From positions 441,097,213 through 441,161,212 of the forward strand of contig NC_081407.1 in the NCBI RefSeq assembly GCF_030272615.1: DNA of 64,000 bases. The letters run 5' to 3'. The stretch is from Cryptomeria japonica (lineage: Eukaryota; Streptophyta; Pinopsida; Cupressales; Cupressaceae). Below, piece after piece: positions 50,846 through 61,129 of this stretch. Made by a program: the position numbers and the translations under genes. Position 1 is the stretch's first letter. Each line of letters opens with the position of its first letter. Below the pieces are notes generated by a model. It was not told the DNA's origin, ran no database searches, and was given only the letters and a program-made list of their open reading frames with translations.

Positions 50846-52203
50846 TCAGGAGAATTAACAATGTTATGAATTTCTGGTGGAAGATATCTTAACCCCTAGC
50901 ATTCAATCCTAGCATACCTACATGATTTTCTATATATCAGGAACCAGTCAATCCTTATACGGCCAAACTTATGAGTACTTAAAAGAGAATATCCTTCAAC
51001 TGACCTATCCCGCAATCAGAGAAGAAATTTTATCTGTCAGTCATCCCTCTATACTATTATTGCTAATACTTTATATAGGCGAGGTCTAGATAGCACTTTA
51101 TTGAGATGTCTTGAATGAGAAGAATCTGAGAAAGTTCTTAACAAAGTTCATGCAGGTATTTGTGGCACACACTCAAGTGGATTAACATTGGCTAAGAAAC
51201 TTCTTCGTATGGGTTACTATTGGCCTACTATGGAGAGAGATTCATTCACATATGCCAAGAAATGCAAACAATGCTAGATCCATGGGAATCTCATCCATGC
51301 ACTAGCACAAGAATTGTATCCTATGACAGGATCATGGCCATTTTCTCAATGGGGCCTTGATTTGGTAGGTAAGATAAATCCTTCATCCTCTAATGGACAT
51401 AAGTTCATTCTCACTGCTACTGGATATTTCATTAAATGGATTGAAGCAGTACCTCTGACAAAAGTGACAGGAAAACAAATATCATCATTTATCTTGAATT
51501 ATATAATCTGTCGCTATGGAGTCCCTATGACCATTATCATTGATAATGGACGGCCATTTAAGAATCAACATGTGAAGGAACTATGTGAGCTATTCCATAT
51601 CTAACATAGGTTTTGTACTCCATATTATCCACAAGGAAATTATCAAGTTGATGCATCAAACAAGACTATCTTGAAAATATTGAAGAAAACAATTAATGAA
51701 GCTAGAAAAGACTGGCACATTCAGTTAAATCCTGCTCTTTGGGCATACTGAACCAACATCTGCACACCAATGGAGGCAACTCCATATTACTTAGTTTATG
51801 GATCAGAAGTCATATTACCAATATAAGTAGAGAAACCTTCTCTACGAGTTTCCTTGAAAGGTCTTATACCATAAGAAGAAAAATGAGTCTCTAGACTTCA
51901 AGAACTTGAGTTGATTCAGGAACATCATCAAAATGCAATAGATCATTTGAAGGCATATCAACAGAGAATGTCAAGAAGTTATAATTACAGATTCAAGCTA
52001 CACATTTTTCAGATTGGAGATATAGTTCTAAGGGAGAATCTAAGAAATCAACAAGACCAATAAAAGAAGGGTAAATTTGAACCAAATTGGTTAGGTCCTT
52101 TTGTCATAGTAGCAACATATGGCTCAAGAGCATACAAGTTATCTACTCCTGAAGGTGATTGGTTCGATGAACCTATCAATTCCATCCATCTCAAGAAATA
52201 ATA
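50846..52203 (+). pseudogene. pol: element C integrase
   Basis: Zinc-binding region (VHAGICGTHSSGL, LLRMGYYWPTMERDSFTYAK, KKCKQC) from about 51145; core with WGLDLVGKINPSSSNGHKF, TIIIDNGRPFKNQHVKELCE and GNYQVDASNKTILKILKK; C-terminus PNWLGPFVIVATYGSRAYK and the end INSIHLKK. The usual catalytic Glu region (GQ.EA.NK) reads GNYQVDASNK, so the Glu is Asp. Several stops, mostly at Gln or Arg positions; the end is TAA 52199-52201. Confidence 0.82.
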
Positions 52204-54355
52204 TGCTTTAGATGTAAAGTCCTGGAATTTTTTTTAAAAAAGCATATAAAGTCTTGAAGAAATCAATAAAAAGCAAAAAAGCAGAAAATCCCTAAAAAGT
52301 CATAAAATAGTGAAAACAGAAAAAAATAAAAAAATTAAAAATTTAAATTTAAAAAAAATAAAAATATGGAAAAAATGCAATAAATTTAGACAGTGAAAAC
52401 CTAGTAAACAGGCGCTATCTAAAAAAGTGAGTTCTTCCATCTATGAGATCACTTTGTGCACCTATCCACTCCATCCTAATCGCATCTATAGCTTCCATCT
52501 ATCTTAGCTCCTCCATTGCTTTGAACCATTTCATAGAAAATATGCAGCTTACCAACAATTATCAATCTTTGACATACTTGTCATAGTCACTGTCTTAGAT
52601 TTTATCAGAATCAATCAATCTGCATTTGTATCCCACCATGGTTTGGATCTTGATCATTGTTCATACATCCATAATAAAGCTTGTTTCTGTTGGGGGAAAA
52701 ATCCTAAATCCTTTTGCTAAGGTGATCTTTTAAATCTTTGAAAATCCGAAACATTCGGAAAACTTAGAAAAACCAAAAACATCTAGGGTTTTGAAACAAA
52801 TAACAAGCAACAAAGCAACAAAGATCAAGGCCTTTTATAGACAACTAAATCATGAAACTCGGGAAATGAACAATCAACTAGCAAGTCATGAAAGATTATC
52901 AATGATCATTCATCAAGATGATTATATCAGTTAATGACCATGAGAACATGTGAATGACATACAAGATTCAGTGTTTATATCTTGATTTTATTGCTAATCA
53001 TGTACACTATGCGACTCAAGGATGTCCATGAATCAAGAAGCTATGATGGGGCATGATTATTTTATTTTGATTATTGTCTATGGTTTATCTCTTATTAAGG
53101 TATGTACTTGTCTAAGGATATGATCGATAAAAGATCAAGGAAGATGTTCTAAGTCATGCATGAAAGGGGATAATCCTTGTCTGTTCTGCAAGAAATACTC
53201 AGGTTAGCTTGGTTCATTATATCAAGTTGCTTTTATTAACTTGCTATATTAAAATCCCTATAAGAAATACTCAGGTCAGCTTAGATCTTTATGTTAGGTT
53301 GCTTTTATTTTCTTACAACATTTTAAAGCTCAATGATGAAGTCAAGCACTATTACAAGACATCATATGAAGAATAGAAGAATAATTTTAGTTAAATTATT
53401 TTTAGATTAGCTCATTATTCATCTGCATTATAAGCATTAATTGTCAGTTGCATTATAAGAATTTCATTTCATTCATAGATCAATGGTCATAAATAAATAT
53501 TGAGTATACTTGGACAAACAAAAACAATTTGCATTTGATCATTGTAGGTGCATTTATCTTTAGAATCATTTTAATCATCATTCATTTCATTTAGTTGCAT
53601 TTCAATTGTTGCATTAGTTTGCATTCCATTAAGTGTATTTCATTAATCATGTAGTATATCATCATTATTATTTACATTAGGATCATTATCATTGTTGTTC
53701 TTTTTATCCACTAAGGTCATTTAGCTGCATCTTTGCACTTAGATTCATTATAATCATAAGCATTACATATAAACATCCATAAATTACATTTCATAATCAT
53801 AATTTGCATTTAAAATCATCAAACTTGAAATCAAAAACATTCCATGTCGATTATTTTCATTTCAAAATCATTATATACACATAAAAAATACACCAAAAAT
53901 CAACATTCATTTGTATTCCCATATAGATCATTGCATTTGCATCATTTAAGTAAAGCATATCATTTAAGTTAGTGATCATTTTCATTTGCATCCACGGTCA
54001 TCAAAATAAAAAATAAAAAGCATTTTTCATTTCATCATCATTGCATCATATAGAACATCATCATCATGAAAAGAAAAGAAAAGATCATCATAACATCATC
54101 CATGTAATCTGTGCATATAGATCATCATCATATAGAGTAACATGCATAATAAAAGATCATCATATAGAGTCCATGTCTGCATATAGATCATCATAAAACA
54201 ATAAAAAGTCCAAGTATACAATGATATCAAATAAAAAATACAAGTGCCTCATCAATCTAAATCAAGTCAAGGTTGTTATGTGCCACTACCACTTGACTCT
54301 ATTTGCCTCTATGGCTGTGGGCGAGAAGATCCACTATCACATGATCACCACTCCT
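52204..54355 (+). other. element C post-pol noncoding region
   Basis: A weak GTCCTGAA/AAGTC repeat (52215-52330) is followed by the hairpin with loop GAAAACCTAGTAAACAGGCG (52395-52414, stem TTAGACAG/CTATCTAA). Next come a stretch matching A and the block CTCAAGGATGTCC...GATGGGGCATGAT (53015-53065). AT-rich sequence with CATTT/ATCA words runs to 54240. No coding region recognised. Confidence 0.6.
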
Positions 54356-56268
54356 CTAAGGAGGTCCCATGACTCCACCACTGCTAGTATCCATCCTCAT
54401 AGTGGTATGATAGCTATCTGCCCTCTATCTCTCTGCGACTAAATCCTCATATAATCATCACCAGTGTGTTGTCTCCTTCCTTTCCTGAACTAGTGCTCTA
54501 ATAGTATCAGCTTATAGAGTACCCGATCCAACCTTCTCAATGTGATCAAGAAGACCCTAAGTATCTTGATGTCTCCTAGTTGACTTGTCCCTCTCTGTCA
54601 TGAGTGTTTGTACCTATGCTCTAAGCTTATCTATCTATTCTCTGAGACTATCCAAGGTATCCTACTCTGGCACATCATGCAAAGGAACATGACCCTGAAT
54701 CCCCTCATCTCCATCTCCCTATCCACCTACTAGAATCTCATCCTGAGTAGCTCTCAAAACCCATCATCTAATGAGAGGAACATGATCCTCTGAATCCTCC
54801 TCCTCTCCACCATGAGTTGCAATAACCATACAATCTGGTTGAATTTGACCAAAATCAATGCCTCTCCCACAACCCCCATTCAGTCCAGTAATCCTGCCTC
54901 CTCCTGTAGAGGGTAATCCTCTCACTAATCTCATACCTATCCCACTAGTCTCTCTCCCAATCCATCTTGCATCTCTCCCACCCATGGGAAGTGGTCTCCC
55001 AATCCTGCCAACTGGTCCAAAAGGTCCTCCATGGACTCTCAATCAACCTCCTCTCTGTCTGGGTCTCCTATCGCCTCTGCCTCCATCACCTCCAGCCTCC
55101 TGGGCATCTCTAATCTCTCATCTCCATCTCCATCTCCTAATGTTGGGATCATCTGAATCATCATCCTCATCTCTTGAGTTGGGAGGAGGGTTTGTTGGAT
55201 CGGTAATCTGAGAAAAAGGATGTGCAAGCATGTACTGAGCATAATCTGCAATCACCTCAGGATCTAGAATGTGTAATCTCAAATCATAAGCCACCCTTGG
55301 AGTAGCCAGATACTCTGTGTGTGTTATCTCAAAAGATAAAGATGGTCCCCAATATCACCTATCCTTGTACCATCGTGCATGTATAGTGACACCAGTAGGC
55401 ATGTGCTGAATGATACCAAACCGTCTCAAAATGCAACTAATCAACTGCCGCTCAATAATGTATGGAGTACGACAAATAAGATATCTACTCTACATAACAT
55501 ATGGTAATGTTTGTGCATCATCCATCCATGGCTCATAGTTGATATAAGGTCTCCAAATAATGTTATCCAATGACCAATACTCCATCTGACCCAGCTTATG
55601 TTGAGTAAGGATACCTGCATATAAATAGACATATGGCTGCCTCTCACCACAAACTCTATGATGAATAGGCCAAGTAATAGCAATGTGCTCCCAACAATAG
55701 ATTTGTAAAAGTGTGCATCCCGTTGATAGAATATCACTCTCATCAAAAACAACTTGATGGAGATCATGATAAAATGAGTGAGCATGCAAACACCCCATGT
55801 ATATCGAGTTTGATGTTGCATCATGCTCTGAAGAATCTCACCCCAACCAATAACAAAACCTCGAGATCTCTTGTCTAGATAGATGAATCCCCCAATCAAA
55901 CCTGCAAGAATCATGGGGAGTGACTCAAAATACATTATCATATCCTCCCATTGGATCTCTCCTCTGGAAATGCTCTCATCACCAAATATGGCTCTACAGG
56001 CCTCTGTCTCTCCACGATCTTGAAAATCATACTGGACTAACTCACCAGTCAAGGGGATGTGGAGAATCCTGTAGAAATCCTTGGGTGTCACACTAATCTC
56101 ACCAGCGGGCAGGTGGAAAGTGTTATGCTCGCTATACCATCTCTTTGCTAAGGTAGTCAACAATCCCTTATTATGGGTAATATCAGACATATATAAAAAA
56201 TGGCATAATCTACAGGCATCTATATGTCTAACCTTAGCTTGTGTAAGCTCTAGCACTAAGTGACGCAT
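54356..56268 (-). pseudogene. element C antisense gene: plant mobile domain (PMD), linker, coiled coil
   Basis: Minus strand. From 56268 a PMD N-terminus: LLTTLAKRWYSEHNTFHL, AGEISVTPKDFYRILHIPL, GGFIYLDKRSRGFVIGWG. A frameshift near 55800 moves the reading to the frame that continues with TLLQIYCWEHIAITWPIHH, DNIIWRPYINYEPWMDDAQ, LPYVM and a RTPYIIERQLI segment. An acidic linker follows (NSRDEDDDSDDPN), then a Gly/Arg-rich part. The last part is a decayed coiled coil (LRAQVQTLMTERDKSTRRHQ) ending TSSGGVMG and a stop at 54356. PMD (Pfam PF10536-like) is known in plant proteins and in extra ORFs of some Tat elements. Stops mostly fit Gln or Arg codons. Confidence 0.75.
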
Positions 56269-57512
56269 GGCTGGGAATTTCTCCCCATATTGGAGAACAT
56301 CGAGGTTCTCCTATTTAACAAGAGAATTTGATCTCTATCAACCATCAATCATATATCTATCAAATCCAAAGAGATTGCTAATCTATCAAATCAACAATTG
56401 GTACATCTTTTCAAATGAAGCAAATCAGGCTATCAAATCAATCTAAACCTATCAATCATGGTTTTCTATCAATCAATGAGTTCACCCAAACTCTGTTATG
56501 CTCTTCATCAGAAATTGAATCAGTTTCTTAGAGCTAATCTATCAATCTATCCAATCAAATCAATCAATCATTTATCCTATCAATCAACATTATCAAAATT
56601 ATATCAATCAAGACATCAATCGAATTCCTATCAATCACATTTGAGCAACAAAATGCCTAAATCAAATCATCAAAATGAATTTTAACATGAACAAAATCAA
56701 ACAAATTCATTTGAAACAAAAGCATTAACCTTTTTAACAAAAATGCTATTCTATTAAACACGAGCACTAAACCAAGTAAAAGCGCTAACCTTTTTAACAA
56801 ATGTGCTACCCAATATGTCAAAAATGCTAAATCAATCAAAAGCGCTAATGTTTTTCACATTTGCGTGAACACATCAAATGAAAGTGGGAATTCTACAAAA
56901 GTGTTAACATAAAAAGCAAAGGCGTAAACAAAACATTCATATGCACTACTTTAACGGAAGTGCTAACATACAAAACAAAAGCGCAAACCAAAAAAGCAAA
57001 AGTGTTAACATGCAACGTCGAAAATCGAAAAAATTCAAAAACAACCTAAAACATGTCAAAAAGCAAGGAAATTCGTACGAAAAGTTGACAAAAAGCTTGG
57101 AATAAGGTACATACCAGATAACCATAGTCAGGAGATCATTGATATCATCAAACACACTCAAATCGATGTTTCTCCAATAGAATCACCATTTTGCCACCTC
57201 ACCAAGATAATTATCTTCACTCCACAAGCCGACAAGGATGCAAATGAGATTAAAATTAACTTTGGTTAATTTTATATTACCATTTGGAAGGGTAATTAAT
57301 GCTTTTGAATGGGGCAATTTTATTTATTTTTCACAGATGAGTTTAATTGAAGGACCCTTTCAATTATTGTGAGATCAATCGCTTATCCAAAAATTTCAAC
57401 AATTTCATGATCAATCTCCCGAGGGGGCACACAATCGGGATTTTTATCTCCAATAGGTGCATTATCAAGACTTGATTTAATCTTTGAAACAATGTTGTCT
57501 CAACATCATTTC
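56269..57512 (+). other. element C region between antisense gene and polypurine tract
   Basis: It holds ATCAATCA-rich sequence (56300-56690), the 56714-57013 array and a stretch to 57512 that matches element A 3830-3984. On the minus strand this is the leader and promoter side of the antisense gene; no promoter element could be pinned down. Confidence 0.5.
56714..57013 (-). repeat. element C 3' array, ~20-21 bp unit, inverted relative to the 5' leader array
   Basis: Read on the minus strand, about fifteen units follow one another with consensus near GTTAGCGCTTTTGTTNNNNA, nearly the unit of 25505-25812. It lies upstream of the antisense PMD gene, so sense and antisense transcripts would both carry the unit in the same orientation in their leaders. 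Confidence 0.75.
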
Positions 57513-57526
57513 AAAGAGAGGCAAAA
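57513..57526 (+). other. element C polypurine tract
   Basis: AAAGAGAGGCAAAA directly before the LTR, one base different from A and D. Confidence 0.85.
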
Positions 57527-59558
57527 TGTATACTCATAAAAATGGCTATGAGCGATTAAATAAATATTTTATTTTTTATAATAATTATTCTTCTATTAAA
57601 TAGTTAATTTGAAAAGATTAATTTATTTAATTCATTTCATGTCTTTCTATTAATTAATTTAATTGAAATATTTTATTAATTAATTCATTTATCCTTTTCC
57701 TCTAATCAATTAATTAAATATCTAATATTTAATTATTCCTTCAATCAATTAAATATCTAATACTCAATGCTTATTCTTCTATCCTATAGTCTCAAATATT
57801 AAATGATTTCTAAATTATTTAATTTCATTTCCAACTCATCCTTCCATATCCACTTCATATTTTCTTTGCCAACTCATCCATCATGTGGCTAAATTAATTT
57901 AACAAAATTAAAATAAATAAAACATTTATTAGCCACTTATCTCCAACTTCCAAAATAAATGAAATATTGTGTACGTACACATATTTCTTAACCTTCTTCT
58001 ATATTCTTTCCAACATCCCTATATCTTAGGAAGGACTTGAGTCCAGTGAAAACTTTAAGAAACCCCCTCTCAAAAAATTATATAAAATCTTGGCGAATAT
58101 TTAATTTTTTTAAAAGAAAATAATAATTTTTATTGGCTAATATTTCCTTTTTTTAATGAAAATATTAATTTTATTGGCGAATTTTTTTATATCAATTTTT
58201 TTGGGTAGAAAATATTGGCGAATATTGGAAAATAATAAGAGTATGCATTAATTACTATTGCAAATCCTTTTATTTAAAAATTAGTTTTTTATAGGAAAGT
58301 AGAGACGTGAAGGTGGAAATCATTAATGAGTTTAAGTGGTAGGCTCTATTTTATTTAGTTTCTATCATTAATTTAAAATAATCTAATAGTCCTCTTTGTA
58401 TTTTGCAAGATAAAATGTACCCAAAAATTGTAATACTCATGGGGGCCAAAAATTGCTTTTAGACCATTGATTTTCATTGAGGTCAACAATTCAAAAGCAA
58501 TTTTAATCCCCACAAGTATAACAACTTGTAGGTAAAATTTACCTCATGGAATACAATTAAGGTCATTAGATTATATTTTAAAGCAATGGTTGAAACTAAC
58601 GATTGTTGATATAACCCTAAAGTAACGAATAATTATGATATGTTATTAGCGAATTAATTTAGATTTCTACAATAACTTATTAAAAATTGGATCCAATCAT
58701 GTATCGAATAATGTGGCTAATCTTTGAGTTAAAAAAATTAATTAAATAAATTCTCTGGCGATTTAAATGACATTAAAATAAAAATTCATAAAAATTTGGC
58801 GATTTAGGTCACCTTAGAAGTTGAACTTATTAGCCAAATTTTGATTCCCAAATTTTAAAAAATAGCCAATTGGCGAATATTAGCCACTAAAATTTTCACT
58901 ACTTGAGTCTACTTGTCCTCTCATGCCTAAATCTTCTCCAACCATCCCTATATTCCTTTAGTCATCAACCTAGTCAAGGTGAGATGAGTGACACTTGTCT
59001 TCCCCTTCCCCCTTTCTCTCAACCTTCACCTTTGCTCACAACCATCCAAATTTGCAACTCTGATCATGACTATTTGTCTAGGACACATCATATTATCCTC
59101 TCAAAGTCTATAATTGTGGGAGTTTGAGTTGAGAAAGAGTTAGTCTTCAAGTGAGTTTTCAAGTTAACAATTTGAGTAAACTTATGCATCTGTGAGTTTT
59201 ATCTTGAAGCAATTAACAATTAGCAATTTCGCATAATCATTTTAACATAATCATTTAGCTTTAAATCATTTGCATTACATATCATAATATCAGTTAACTA
59301 TCATTTATCAATCCATTCTTCATATGTCATCTTGGAAACTACCAATGCTTGTCTGAGAGCACATCATCTGCAACTAGGAATGGTGGAGTTAGGACACAAT
59401 GAGACTTAAATCATGAAGGTAATAATAGGGTTTTTATTTTATATCAATTTCATGTAGTTTCATTGGTTGAGTTTGGATTTCCTCTAGCATTTCCTTTTTA
59501 TTTTGTGAAACTAATATGTTGCAGGTAGTATTCTAATGATGAAATTCAAGTCAACACA
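57527..59558 (+). repeat. element C 3' LTR, interrupted by a MITE
   Basis: It starts TGTATACTCATAAAAATGGC and ends GTCAACACA. After removing the 856-bp insertion and its 10-bp duplication it is 1166 bp against 1143 bp in the 5' LTR, and both align throughout. Confidence 0.88.
58045..58900. mobile_element. MITE, 856 bp, probably Mutator-like
   Basis: Imperfect terminal inverted repeats AGTGAAAACTTTA at the left and TAAAATTTTCACT at the right. The flanks ACTTGAGTCC (58035-58044) and ACTTGAGTCT (58901-58910) are a 10-bp target duplication with one change, while the uninterrupted 5' LTR has the sequence once. Such length suits Mutator-like elements (8-11 bp). No ORF is present, so it is non-autonomous. 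Inside are several copies of TTGGCGAATATT or TTGGCGATTT (about 58091, 58154, 58212, 58757, 58796 and 58870). Confidence 0.82.
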
Positions 59559-61129
59559 AAAAGCATTAAAAGTAGGCTCCCTCAGACCCTCAGGAATATC
59601 TCTCTCATAAGCCTACCTATAATAAATAACCTCATGTGTAACAACAAAATATCTATCTACCTAGCTTCGTGCCTCTGTCATCGGCCCAAATAAATGATCA
59701 TATGCATCCATGCTGATTTAAGCTCTCCTAACTACCTCATCCCTCTTCCTCTATAGTCAATATTTCTCAGCAACTATCTGATCCCTCTCTATGGTCAACT
59801 CCTCCATCGCCTATCGATACTAATCTCTATCCTCCATTCATCACTACCACAAAGTAGTGACCAAGTCCTCTAAATGCCTAACCCGATCTCTCAATCCCTC
59901 CTCATCTCTTCTCTATGTACCTCTAGACTCCATAGCCTGGGGCATCTCAAAATCATGTCCACTATCCCCACCCTCATCCCCATCGCTGCTTGATGAGCCT
60001 GATGTTGACTCATCGCCCTTATCAGAATTGCTCATAGATGCAATCTCTCCACTAATATCCACATCCTCCTCTCCACTATCTACCTGCTCTTTAACTGTTG
60101 CTATCTGATCTATACCAACTCCATCTCTACCCCCACCTCTCCTTCTCCCCCTAGGACCCTTGTCATGTCTAATCTGCTAAGCACCAATTAGAACTGTCAA
60201 ATCTATCAAAGGTATAGGCCTGTGTTTTATCCACCATATATTATACAATGTTGTGGACCCTAGATCCGCTACACCAACAAGCTATCCCCATAGAATAGGA
60301 GCAAGAGCATCAAAATCAGTAATAGCAACATGAGGTTGCACACAAGCACCCCAATCACCAACCTCTCAAGTAACATGAGCAAAATAAGTTGTCACATCCG
60401 GAATACCCTGTATCTCCCTGAACTATCAGAGTACACAACCAAGAAGATGCATGTCAATAACCCTCTGACCACCCACATCTCGACCAATAAGATATCTCTT
60501 TTGCCGACAAAAAGGAAGATGTTGGGCATCATCAGTCCAACCAGGACAAGTAAGATAAGGTCTCCATGAGAAATACTATAAGATATCAATCTGATGATGC
60601 CAATACAAGATGTTACCTAATGCCCTATGACTCACACCAATAGTGTGCCCATAAGAATATGGTTGATTTTTCTCTAAATCAATATGAAATGTAGGACAAA
60701 AGATAGCTATGTGCTCCCAAGCCCATGTCTGGAGCAAAGTAATGCCACATCCAACTGATTTATGTTGCAAGTAAACAATCCCATGCATTTGATGATGCAT
60801 AGTAGCAAGAAGAAAAGGATCCCAAGCAAACACATGTCTATCAATAATCATATCATGTATGAATCACCCCCATCCAATAGGAAAACCATGGGTATGTCTA
60901 TCAAGGATCAATAATCCAGCAATAGTACAAGCAAGAACAACGGTGAGATCATCATAGTCAAAATCATCCCAATGAATCTCATAATGACCACGGAACTATA
61001 GATCCTTCTCCTCAAACTCGAACACTGTACACAAAGAAGAAACACCATCATTGTTATCAAAATTAACTCATGTACCAAATATCAAAATGTGTAAGATATG
61101 CCACACATCCTCAAGTGTGATGTATGGCT
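59559..61129 (-). pseudogene. element B antisense gene: PMD, acidic linker, coiled coil (5' part)
   Basis: On the minus strand one frame runs from 61129 to about 59885. PMD motifs: PYITLEDVWHILHI, IAGLLILDRHTHGFPIGWG, LLQTWAWEHIAIFCPTFH, GNILYWHHQIDIL, WRPYLTCPGWTDDAQHLPF and RYLIGRDVGGQRVI. A basic patch (GPRGRRRGGGRDG), a long Asp/Glu/Ser-rich linker and a coiled coil (GLRDRVRHLEDLVTTLW) follow, the latter decayed after a frame change. Interrupting TGA/TAG codons fit CGA/CAG. The N-terminal part is cut off by element F at 61129, the C-terminal tail by element C (found at 24120-24256). The PMD is the best preserved of the three in the window. Confidence 0.75.
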
